Of a DNA stretch of 33,461 nucleotides, positions 14,278 through 20,113 are shown piece after piece; position 1 is the stretch's first letter, and every line of letters begins with the position of its first letter. The position numbers and the translations under genes were made by a program. The notes below the pieces were generated by a model. It saw only the letters and a program-made list of their open reading frames with translations. It was not told the DNA's origin and did no database searches. Origin of the DNA: a virus. The DNA lies in the IMG/VR virus record IMGVR_UViG_3300010354_000312, positions 1 through 33,461 of that record; one strand, given 5' to 3'.

Positions 14278-14304
14278 TCACTAACCTTTAGCAGTTGCTA
14301 CACT
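14276..14304 (+). promoter_or_regulatory. promoter with TAGCA operator (site 3)
   Basis: TACACT at 14299-14304 is the -10 box, overlapped by the perfect palindrome TAGCAGTTGCTA (14289-14300). The -35 is weak (GATCAC at 14276-14281, 17-base spacer), so an activator or low strength is likely. It overlaps the end of the polymerase gene and precedes the gene at 14328. Confidence 0.6.
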
Positions 14305-14327
14305 TACGCACACACTAGGAGGCAACC

Positions 14328-14549
14328 ATGGATGGGGCTGAAAACCGAAAGTTCGGGAACGAAGTTCGCAGGTTAATGCTGGGACGATCCATCGTTTGCC
14401 AGCGGTTTACCGGGGGTGATTGGGAAACATTCTGGCAAACAGATGTCGCGGACGAGAATTCAGATGCATTGTCCGCATTCGCGTGCCGGATCATGCAGCG
14501 AAAGCTGGCCGGACTGCCTGTCCTGCGTGAAAGGGTTGGTGATGCGTGA
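14328..14549 (+). CDS. 73-residue hypothetical protein
   Basis: A consensus ribosome site (AGGAGG) precedes ATG 14328. The product is mixed alpha/beta, with NEVRRLMLGRSIVCQRFTG and WETFWQTDVADENSDALSAF, and ends in a basic helix. I recognise no family. It is the first gene after the site-3 promoter and overlaps the VRR-NUC gene by 8 bases. It may be a partner of the nuclease, by position only. Confidence 0.65.
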   Translation: MDGAENRKFGNEVRRLMLGRSIVCQRFTGGDWETFWQTDVADENSDALSAFACRIMQRKLAGLPVLRERVGDA

Positions 14550-14808
14550 ATCTGTGATCGAGGCTTACCTGGCCAAACGAGTGAAGGAAGCCGGAGGAGA
14601 GATCAGAAAGGCCGAATGGATCGGCCGGAGAGGAGCACCGGACAGGCGGGTGATGCTGCCCGGGAGGATGCCGGTCTGGGTCGAGCTCAAGGCCCCGGGC
14701 GAGAAGCCGACCGCGCAACAGATTCGCGAGCACAACAGGATGCGACGGCTGGGTGAACTGGTCGAGGTCATTGATTCAATCGAAGGTGTTGAGGAGTTTA
14801 TGAAATGA
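14542..14808 (+). CDS. VRR-NUC domain nuclease
   Basis: The product has 88 residues from ATG 14542. It carries the compact VRR-NUC fold: RGAPDRRVMLPG (G-x-P-D with the catalytic aspartate), VWVELKAPGEKPT (E-x-K), and the Q in AQQIREHNRM. Stand-alone VRR-NUC proteins are PD-(D/E)XK nucleases that cut branched DNA or flaps, here probably during replication or recombination. The motifs are complete for the minimal family. It is joined to the next gene by an ATGA overlap. Confidence 0.9.
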   Translation: MRESVIEAYLAKRVKEAGGEIRKAEWIGRRGAPDRRVMLPGRMPVWVELKAPGEKPTAQQIREHNRMRRLGELVEVIDSIEGVEEFMK

Positions 14809-15185
14809 AAAGACAAATTAAAATGGGAGCGATCTCTTACGCGCAGCTTGTCAAACTGATGTTTGAAGGTACCTACAGCTGTGAGGCGATGGCAGAAATC
14901 ACGGGGCTGCACTACACCACAGTGCTGCAATACACCCGCGAGTTGCACATCGCAGGCGCGGCTCACATCTCGAGCTGGGAGAAGGACAGCCGCGGGCGCG
15001 ACAGCGTCAAGATCTACAAGCTCGGCAAGGGTAAAGACGCGAAGCGCGAGAAACTCTCCAGCAATGAGCGCCAGGCCAGAGTACGCGCAAAGAAAAAAGC
15101 GCAAGCCCTGACGAACGTCATGGGTGGCACCGCCCAGTTTGTGCATGCGGGCAACGGCCGCCTGCGCGTGGAGTCGGTTGCATGA
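14805..15185 (+). CDS. winged-helix DNA-binding protein
   Basis: The 126-residue product has an N-terminal winged helix (LVKLMFEGTYSCEAMAEITG, LHYTTVLQYTRELHIAG, then a wing with VKIYKLGKG). A strongly basic region follows (RQARVRAKKKAQAL), and the C-terminus ends RLRVESVA. It is probably a transcription regulator or replication accessory binding DNA. ATGA overlaps join it to the VRR-NUC gene before and the zinc ribbon after. Similar proteins are common in phage replication operons without assigned function. It is one candidate for the TAGCA-site-binding protein, but the CI-like and Cro-like proteins are equally possible. Confidence 0.75.
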   Translation: MKRQIKMGAISYAQLVKLMFEGTYSCEAMAEITGLHYTTVLQYTRELHIAGAAHISSWEKDSRGRDSVKIYKLGKGKDAKREKLSSNERQARVRAKKKAQALTNVMGGTAQFVHAGNGRLRVESVA

Positions 15186-15364
15186 GTTGCCCCCTTTGCA
15201 AGGCCAAGGCTCATGTCCTCGAGACGCGCTGGAGCCCTAAGCAAAACGCAAAGCGCCGGCGCATGCAGTGCCTTGGCTGCAAATTTCGGTTCACGCTGAT
15301 TGGCTCAACGTACCGCCGACCACGAGCCACCTCGGGTAACTCGCGGAAGGCCAAGCGTGCGTAG
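15182..15364 (+). CDS. zinc-ribbon protein (NrdR N-terminus/Ogr-like)
   Basis: This is a 60-residue protein with C-P-L-C at 3-6 and C-L-G-C at 30-33, separated by a basic stretch (KQNAKRRRMQ). The pattern matches the zinc ribbon of NrdR and is like Ogr/Delta-type phage activators. The C-terminus is basic and short, with no ATP-cone. It probably binds DNA or RNA, perhaps as a transcription activator for late genes. Its start overlaps the winged-helix gene stop as ATGA, and its end overlaps the SNF2 start by 8 bases. Confidence 0.8.
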   Translation: MSCPLCKAKAHVLETRWSPKQNAKRRRMQCLGCKFRFTLIGSTYRRPRATSGNSRKAKRA

Positions 15365-16757
15365 GCAGTTCACCCCCCGCCCCTATCACGGCCTGGCCAT
15401 GGACCACCTGGCCAGGGTTCCGCGTTCGGCCATCTTTGCAAAGCCGGGCATGGGCAAGTCGGTGATGGCCCTGACGTTCCTCGACTACCTGCACAACGTG
15501 TGGGGAGAGGATCGCCCGTCCCTGGTCCTGGCGCCCCTGCGGGTTGCCCGGGACACCTGGGCCAACGAAGCCGGCAAATGGGATCATCTCCAGGGGCTGG
15601 AAGTCATTCCGATCGTCGGCACACCGGAAGAACGCAAGTCCGCCCTGCGCCGCCAGGCACCGGTGTACACCACAAACTACGACAACCTGGTCTGGTTGCG
15701 GGACCAGTTCAAAGGCAGGCCCTGGCCTTTCGCTACCGTGGTGGCTGACGAGTCCACGAAGCTCAAGGGCTTCAGGCTGCGCCAGGGAGGCGTTCGCGCC
15801 CAGGCCCTGGCACAGGTGGCCCACAAGCACGTCGAGCGCTGGATCAACCTCACAGGCACCCCCGCGAGCAACGGGCTCAAGGACCTGTGGGGTCAGACCT
15901 GGTTCCTCGACGCCGGCCAGCGCCTGGGGCGCACGTTCACTGCGTTCGAGAGCCGCTGGTTCGCCTACAAGCGAATAAAGGACGCGATCACCCACAAGCC
16001 AGGCATCAGCCCTGTGATCCTCCCCCACGCCCAGGACGAGATCCAGGAGCGGCTGGCGGACATCTGCCTGACGCTGGACCCTAAGGACTGGTTCGACCTC
16101 AAGGACCCGATCGTCAACGTGATCGAGGTCGAGCTCCCCTCCTCCGCCCGGGCGAAGTATCAAGAGATGGAGCGCGAGCTTTTCACGATGATCGAGGGCA
16201 ACGAGGTCGAGGCGTTCAACGCCGCGGCTAAAAGCCAGAAGTGTCTGCAGATGGCCAACGGCGCCGTTTACCTGGAAGACGGGAAGACCTGGGCCGAGGT
16301 CCACACCGAGAAGCTCGACGCCCTCGAGGAGCTGGCCACTGAAACGGGCGACGATCCGATCCTGGTGGCGTACCAGTTCAAGAGCGACCTGGCTCGGTTG
16401 CTCAATCGGTTCCCGGATGGCCTGAACCTGTCCGAGCCCAAGGGCATGGCGCAGGCAATGGCTGGCAAGGGCAAGCTATGGTTCGGCCACCCAGCAAGCA
16501 TGGGCCACGGGGTCGACGGCCTGCAGTACCACTGCAACACCCTGGCCTTCTTTGCCCAGGACTGGAACCTCGAATACCACGATCAGGTGCTCGAGCGCGT
16601 GGGGCCCATGCGCCAGCTGCAGGCCGGCAAAGAGCGGCCGGTGTTCGTTCACTACATTGTGGCCCGCAATACGATCGACGAGCTCGTAATGGCTCGTCGG
16701 GCATCAAAGCGCAGCGTGCAGGATCTGCTGCTTCAATACCTGAAAGGAAGAAAATGA
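15357..16757 (+). CDS. SNF2-like DEAD/DEAH helicase
   Basis: The product has 466 residues from GTG 15357, chosen because GGAAGG lies 6 bases upstream and RQFTPRPYHGLAMDHL is the usual start of this phage family. Motif I is AKPGMGKS (about 28-35), motif II is VVADESTKLK (D-E-S-T, about 130-133) and motif III is NLTGTPASNG. The C-terminal helicase lobe includes VLERVGPMRQLQAGK, and VARNTIDELVMARRASK follows. It is a SWI2/SNF2-type DNA translocase probably remodelling protein-DNA complexes or replication forks. ATG 15399 is a shorter alternative start. The stop overlaps the DUF3310 gene as ATGA. Confidence 0.9.
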   Translation: MRRQFTPRPYHGLAMDHLARVPRSAIFAKPGMGKSVMALTFLDYLHNVWGEDRPSLVLAPLRVARDTWANEAGKWDHLQGLEVIPIVGTPEERKSALRRQAPVYTTNYDNLVWLRDQFKGRPWPFATVVADESTKLKGFRLRQGGVRAQALAQVAHKHVERWINLTGTPASNGLKDLWGQTWFLDAGQRLGRTFTAFESRWFAYKRIKDAITHKPGISPVILPHAQDEIQERLADICLTLDPKDWFDLKDPIVNVIEVELPSSARAKYQEMERELFTMIEGNEVEAFNAAAKSQKCLQMANGAVYLEDGKTWAEVHTEKLDALEELATETGDDPILVAYQFKSDLARLLNRFPDGLNLSEPKGMAQAMAGKGKLWFGHPASMGHGVDGLQYHCNTLAFFAQDWNLEYHDQVLERVGPMRQLQAGKERPVFVHYIVARNTIDELVMARRASKRSVQDLLLQYLKGRK

Positions 16758-17005
16758 AAGAGATCCCAAACTTCATCAAGAAGGTCCCGATCGGGGCCCT
16801 AAGCACCCAGATCGGGGGCGACCACTACAGCAAGCTGAAGATCCAGCCGATGGAATACTCCATGGCAAACAATCTGGATGCATGTCAACACACGATCATT
16901 AAGTACGTGACCCGCTTCCGGGACAAGGCAGGCGTTCAGGATCTGGAGAAAGCCCGGCACGTCATCGACATGCTGATCGAGTTCGAGAACAAGAAAGGAA
17001 TCTGA
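16754..17005 (+). CDS. DUF3310 family protein
   Basis: The 83-residue protein contains the full DUF3310 signature: QIGGDHYSKLKIQPMEYSM, then ACQHTIIKYVTRFRDK and LEKARHVIDMLIEFE. The family is common in phages and is often labelled nucleotide kinase-like, but the role is not firmly shown. The conserved H and Y residues near the N-terminus and the K-Y-x-x-R motif are present. It is coupled to the SNF2 gene by ATGA, so it is expressed with the replication module. Confidence 0.88.
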   Translation: MKEIPNFIKKVPIGALSTQIGGDHYSKLKIQPMEYSMANNLDACQHTIIKYVTRFRDKAGVQDLEKARHVIDMLIEFENKKGI

Positions 17006-17006
17006 C

Positions 17007-17177
17007 ATGCCCGGAGAATTTGACGCCGCGATCAACCAGGCTTTGGATGAGTACCAGGCAATGGCAGCCAAGGCCGCACTGCTGGACAAGCTGAAAGCAA
17101 TGCTCTCCTCCCCCTCCACTGTCGATGAAGTCAGCCGCACCCGGCTGCTTGAATGGATCGAGGGCCAGGTGGCCTAG
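17007..17177 (+). CDS. 56-residue helical hypothetical protein
   Basis: ATG 17007 follows the DUF3310 stop by one base. The product is all helical (FDAAINQALDEYQAMAAKAA, then LLDKLKAMLSS and LLEWIEGQVA) and may form a small coiled coil. It ends in TAG. No family is recognised. It is the last gene of the replication operon before the iteron-like array. AAAGGAA 8-9 bases upstream supports the start. Confidence 0.6.
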   Translation: MPGEFDAAINQALDEYQAMAAKAALLDKLKAMLSSPSTVDEVSRTRLLEWIEGQVA

Positions 17178-17181
17178 CGTT

Positions 17182-17269
17182 CCGCAGAACGTTCCGCAGA
17201 TTCCGCAAAAGCGTTCCGCGGATTCTGCAAACCGTTCTGCAGATTCTGCAGAATCGTTCTGCAAATGCA
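17182..17269 (+). repeat. tandem TTCYGCA iteron-like array
   Basis: Eight tandem copies of TTC(C/T)GC(A/G) run across this stretch. They alternate in spacing so that pairs repeat every 21-22 bases, two helical turns. A perfect 14-base palindrome GATTCTGCAGAATC lies near the 3' end. The array fills the start of a 302-base gap (17178-17479) that also holds the TAGCA palindrome at 17323-17334 and leader cassette A. Phased iterons like these are typical of replication-initiator sites. Confidence 0.75.
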
Positions 17270-17301
17270 CACCGCGGAATCTTGACTTCCTGCCCCGCCT
17301 C

Positions 17302-17479
17302 GGTGCATCCTGCACTTGCTTCTAGCACTTGCTAGAACCGCATCGAGCGCGAAATCCCCCTAGCGCTCTGTTGGCTTTACATTTTTGTAAGGTCATACTA
17401 TACATTATGCGTACAATGTGGGGTGTTTTGAGTTGAGCACTTGCTAAAGAAAGCTGTAGCAACGACCGAAAGGAAGATC
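17302..17479 (+). promoter_or_regulatory. leader cassette A (promoter, operator palindromes)
   Basis: It contains GGTGCATCCTGCAC (17302-17315, hairpin) and the palindrome TCTAGCACTTGCTAGA (17321-17336). A consensus promoter follows: TTTACA 17376-17381, 17-base spacer, TATACA 17399-17404. TATACATTATGCGTA is shared with cassettes B and C. AGCACTTGCTA (17436-17446) with TAGCA (17457-17461) gives three half-sites. The transcript would start near 17411. Confidence 0.7.
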
Positions 17480-17776
17480 GTGAAAAATGACCTCACCGAA
17501 GCCCGGCAGCCCCCCGAAGACTTTGCCGCCGACGCGCATCGCCTCGCATTAGAACTTGAGTGCCTGCTGCTGAGCACCAAGGACACGGCGGCCCTGAGTC
17601 GCTGGTGGGACTCGGCTCACGAGGCCTTGGAGCAACACCGCCAGCTCGTGCGTGACACCTATAGCGAACCACCAGCGAACCCAATGGCGAACCACGTCGA
17701 AACTTCTGGTTCGCCATGCCCAACCTGCGTGGCCCTGGCTCGTGCGGTCATGTGTGACCAAACAGGTCATGCCTGA
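17480..17776 (+). CDS. 98-residue hypothetical protein behind leader A
   Basis: GTG 17480 is preferred because AAAGGA lies just upstream and because earlier in-frame starts fall inside the operator hairpin. The product has a helical N-terminal half (AHRLALELECLLLSTKDTA, ALSRWWDSAHEALEQHRQLV). The C-terminal part has C-P-T-C in GSPCPTCVALARAV, possibly half of a metal site. No family is recognised. The next gene, a 30-residue zinc ribbon, starts in its stop codon (TGATG). It is probably an accessory protein under operator control. Confidence 0.6.
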   Translation: MKNDLTEARQPPEDFAADAHRLALELECLLLSTKDTAALSRWWDSAHEALEQHRQLVRDTYSEPPANPMANHVETSGSPCPTCVALARAVMCDQTGHA

Positions 17777-17868
17777 TGTGGTGCGAGCACTGTGGTTATC
17801 GCCGCGCCACGCGCGGGTCAATCCTGTGTCGCAAGTGCTTTTTTGAATTTGTGAAGGACCCGGAATGA
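17776..17868 (+). CDS. 30-residue zinc-ribbon microprotein
   Basis: A tiny frame starting in the stop codon of the previous gene (TGATG) encodes two C-x-x-C knuckles. W-C-E-H-C lies at residues 2-6 and C-R-K-C at 18-21, with a basic loop (RRATR) between and an aromatic, acidic tail. The spacing of 11 residues between knuckles fits a minimal treble-clef or zinc ribbon. It probably binds zinc and acts as an adaptor or nucleic acid binder. It is too short for common gene callers. Confidence 0.6.
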   Translation: MWCEHCGYRRATRGSILCRKCFFEFVKDPE

Positions 17869-17876
17869 AGCAATGT

Positions 17877-18116
17877 TGCTAAAGCGTGCAAGCCCGATCC
17901 GGTGCATCGTGCACGCAAACATAAGGCACGTTACACGTATGAGGCAAAACGTGAAGAACGGCTCGGAAGTGCTTGATCCGGTGCAGTAAATTAGGGTCAA
18001 CTTTTTGATGGACCGAGGGTTGCCCCCGCCTCGGTCTATACATTATGCGTCCCCAAACGGGGGTTGACGGTTGAGCAGCTGCTACAGGAATCTGTAGCAG
18101 TTTTGAAAGGTAAACG
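17877..18116 (+). promoter_or_regulatory. leader cassette B (repeat copy 1 of a ~230-nt element)
   Basis: It begins with TTGCTAAAGC and shares order and sequence with cassette C: the GGTGCATCGTGCAC hairpin (17901-17914), AAACATAA, TTACACGTAT, AACGTGAAG, GCTCGGAAGTG and GTGCAGTAA. The hairpin GACCGAGG/CCTCGGTC then sits just before TATACATTATGCGT (TATACA at 18037-18042). CCCCAAACGGGG follows. AGCAGCTGCTA 18074-18084 plus TAGCAG 18095-18100 forms a perfect 9-bp hairpin CTGCTACAG/CTGTAGCAG. An AAAGG ribosome site ends it. Confidence 0.75.
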
Positions 18117-18536
18117 ATGATGGAAACCAAACTCTGGGAGGCTCGCCACCCGTACTACTGCACTGAAGGCAACTACTTCAGTTCGCAGAGCCACCACCAA
18201 ACGATCTGGCCGTTCAAATCGTGGGCCGAGTTTCTGGACGAGATGAACGATAGCGACCTGGACTACAACCTTCTGTTCCGTTGGGACTGGCAGGAAGGTG
18301 AAGACCACGATCTAGGGCCGTACAGCGGCGACGACTACTACCGCAACGGTCGTCTGTTGCTGTTCTTCATGCACCAGCGCAAGGGTTACCACAGCACGAG
18401 CATTGTCGAGGTTTGCCGAGCGGACGAGCCAGCGGTGCGGGTGTGGCTTGCACCGCGCTTGGCGCATCTGCTGTCCCTTTGGTCGCCACTGATCACTGCA
18501 GAGTTTGGCAATTCGATATTTGCTAAAGCCGCGTGA
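18117..18536 (+). CDS. conserved-type phage hypothetical protein behind leader B
   Basis: The 139-residue product begins with W-E-A-x-H-P-Y-Y-C and GNYFSSQ. KSWAEFLDEMNDSDLDYNLL and FRWDWQEG follow, then LLLFFMHQRKGYHSTSIVEV and CRADEPAVRVWL. This order occurs in small phage proteins of unknown function that I recall from many proteobacterial phages. The aromatic and acidic content suggests a soluble protein that binds a partner. AAAGG precedes ATG 18117; ATG 18120 is the alternative. It follows cassette B, so it is likely regulated with the genes behind A and C. Confidence 0.75.
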   Translation: MMETKLWEARHPYYCTEGNYFSSQSHHQTIWPFKSWAEFLDEMNDSDLDYNLLFRWDWQEGEDHDLGPYSGDDYYRNGRLLLFFMHQRKGYHSTSIVEVCRADEPAVRVWLAPRLAHLLSLWSPLITAEFGNSIFAKAA

Positions 18537-18757
18537 CCAGATTTAGCAGCCCTGGTGCATCCTGCACGCAAACATAATGAACCTTACACGTATCAAAAAA
18601 AAAAAACGTGAAGTTAGGCTCGGAAGTGTTTGATTCAGTGCAGTAAGTTAGGGCTAGAAAGTTGATAGTCCGAGGGTTACCCCCGCCTCGGTCTATACAT
18701 TATGCGTACCGGAACGGGGGGCTTGACTAGAGCAACTGCTAAAGGAATGATTAGCAA
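18519..18757 (+). promoter_or_regulatory. leader cassette C (repeat copy 2 of the ~230-nt element)
   Basis: It begins TTGCTAAAGC inside the end of the previous gene, then TTTAGCAG, GGTGCATCCTGCAC (18554-18567), a 12-base A run (18595-18606), AACGTGAAG and GCTCGGAAGTG. GTGCAGTAA follows, then CCGAGG/CCTCGG and TATACATTATGCGTA (TATACA 18694-18699). AGCAACTGCTA at 18731-18741 and TTAGCA at 18751-18756 flank AAAGGA. The hairpin TGCTAA/TTAGCA would hold the ribosome site, and ATG 18758 begins two bases after it. Confidence 0.75.
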
Positions 18758-19084
18758 ATGCCCAAGCCTCCGACCGACTGGCACCCATCCCAGCGCCACA
18801 AACCCATCCCCGAAAGCCCGGTCAACAAGGCCCGCCGGCTGCGTGCTGAACGCATCGCCAAGGTCATCGCCGAGGCCAGCGTTCACCCGTTCCCGGCCCA
18901 GCCCGAGCGCCCGAGGCCCGTAGCCGTGCCGCCAGCGCCACCTGTTCCAGCCACTGCGCCCAAGCCGCCGCCGTTGGCGGTCATGGTCGTGATGGCGAGA
19001 GTACCCGAGGACACGCTCGAGGCTCCGCCCGCAGTCGCGGCACCACCTGAGGTGCCGCCCGCACCCGCCGCGCCAACGGAGTAG
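18758..19084 (+). CDS. hypothetical protein behind leader C, 3' half antisense to tail gene
   Basis: The 108-residue frame starts right after cassette C. Residues 1-43 look like normal protein (MPKPPTDWHPSQRHKPIPES, then NKARRLRAERIAKVIAEASV, basic and helical). Residues after about 43 are almost only P, A and V. That stretch is the antisense of the glycine-rich tail gene on the other strand (18883-19332), with a 202-base overlap. The second half may therefore be a by-product of a recombination joint that replaced the original end. The N-terminal part is better supported than the tail. Confidence 0.45.
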   Translation: MPKPPTDWHPSQRHKPIPESPVNKARRLRAERIAKVIAEASVHPFPAQPERPRPVAVPPAPPVPATAPKPPPLAVMVVMARVPEDTLEAPPAVAAPPEVPPAPAAPTE

Positions 19085-19332
19085 ACCAGGGTCTGGCCGC
19101 CGGTGATGGGGTAGGTGCGCAAGGAGTAGCCGCCCGCGCCGCCGTCGGCCCCGTCATTGGCCGCCATGCCGGTGCCCGTTCCACGGGAGCCACCCCCGCC
19201 ACCGCCCCAGACCGCGATCGTGACGCTGGTCGCGCCGATGGGTGAAGTCTAGGTGACCGCGGTCCCTGTCGTGTAGGTGCGGGTGACTGGGTTAAACGTA
19301 AACCCGCTGAGAGCCCTGGCGGCAAAGCTCAT
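18883..19332 (-). CDS. glycine-rich tail protein interrupted by an in-frame amber codon
   Basis: ATG 19332 overlaps the stop of the upstream tail gene (ATGA). The first 27 codons (MSFAARALSGFTFNPVTRTY and TTGTAVT) end at TAG 19251-19249. The same frame then continues with TSPIGATSVTIAVWGGGGGG and a glycine-rich repeat region to TGA 18885-18883, giving 149 residues if TAG is read through. Protein similarity clearly spans the stop, since a strand followed by a G-rich domain is typical of phage tail adhesins. Options are readthrough, a nonsense mutation, or a sequence error. TAG ends other genes here (8585, 15364, 17177), so global recoding is unlikely. Confidence 0.6.
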
Positions 19333-19718
19333 GCATAGGCTTTCGTTAACCCCGCATACCAGAAACCGGTCGCGGCCCGGTAGGTGGCCACCAGCAGGTC
19401 GACCGAGTTGGCCGCGGTCGAGAGCACCCCCGCCGCCCCGCCCGCCCACTTGAACGAGGTCGGCCAGGTCATGGTGCGCGAACCGGTCGCGTCCTGGGTG
19501 ATGAACCAGTTGATCGTCTGGCCATCCTTCAGGTTGCTGAAGGTCGGCGCCGTGGTGACGTTGGCCGTGTGGGTGGTGGTGAACACGTTCGACAGCGCGC
19601 AGTTGATCGTCATCGCGGTGGCGCTGAAGGTCACCACCACAGGGGGTGTATGGGCGGCCGCAAACGCCAGTGGCGCATCGGTCGGCAGCATCATGCTGGC
19701 AGGTACTTGCGTGGTCAT
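19329..19718 (-). CDS. tail fibre-associated beta protein
   Basis: The 129-residue product has FAAAHTPPVVVTFSATAMTI near the start. The segment LKDGQTINWFITQDATGSRT and MTWPTSFKWAGGAAG follows, and it ends with DLLVATYRAATGFWYAGL. This last module occurs at the ends of many tail-fibre and tail-spike proteins, where it forms a beta sandwich. It is therefore likely a virion surface component. The start overlaps the holin stop (ATGA) and its stop overlaps the start of the glycine-rich gene. An adhesin-chaperone relation with that gene is possible but unproven. Confidence 0.7.
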   Translation of the reverse strand: MTTQVPASMMLPTDAPLAFAAAHTPPVVVTFSATAMTINCALSNVFTTTHTANVTTAPTFSNLKDGQTINWFITQDATGSRTMTWPTSFKWAGGAAGVLSTAANSVDLLVATYRAATGFWYAGLTKAYA

Positions 19719-20113
19719 GAGTTTCCCTTCATCGCAGCCGCGGCCGCTGGAATAATTTTCTCGGCACTGCGCCCGATCACGTAGCCACCCAGGCCCAGCT
19801 GCACAATGTCCCAGAGCTTGAGGACCTCGGCCTCCGAGATCCCTGGCGCCGACCAGCCGAGCCAGCGCGCCACGATCAGCGCGCCGAAGGTCAGCATCAG
19901 GATCGGCCGCCAGGTGGCCGCCAGCCAGTGCTCGCTCGCTGCCTCGGTCTTGATGATGTCAGCCCGGGCCGTGAGCTCGGTGAGCTCACCCTTCTGGGCC
20001 AGCTCGAGCAGTGCGATCTTGGCCTGGTCGCGCTGGGTCGGGTCAGGCCAAAGCCTGTCAATGAGCTTGCCACCCACATCGAGCGCCGCAGAAAGAGGAT
20101 CAAGTGCCATCAT
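19715..20113 (-). CDS. holin (3TMs family, PF11351-like)
   Basis: The 132-residue product has an amphipathic N-terminal helix (PLSAALDVGGKLIDRLWPD) and a charged helical region (KIALLELAQKGELTELTARA). Membrane helices include ATWRPILMLTFGALIVARWL and KLWDIVQLGLGGYVIGRS. The W-R-P-x-L motif is characteristic of the phage 3TMs holin family. It forms inner membrane lesions that time lysis. It follows the endolysin and its start (ATG 20113 or 20110) overlaps the endolysin stop. Confidence 0.88.
   Translation of the reverse strand: MMALDPLSAALDVGGKLIDRLWPDPTQRDQAKIALLELAQKGELTELTARADIIKTEAASEHWLAATWRPILMLTFGALIVARWLGWSAPGISEAEVLKLWDIVQLGLGGYVIGRSAEKIIPAAAAAMKGNS

Noticed and set aside
15291-16304. 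337-codon minus-strand frame opposite the SNF2 helicase
   Set aside because: Antisense of a motif-complete helicase; no supporting signals.
17182-17269. CRISPR array
   Set aside because: The repeat unit is only 7-9 bases with 21-22 base periodicity and no unique spacers, and no cas genes are present; iterons fit better.
18883-19332. Global reassignment of TAG as a sense codon in this phage
   Set aside because: Several genes end in TAG at sensible places (8585, 15364, 17177) and large genes have no internal TAG, so the tail-gene amber is a local matter.
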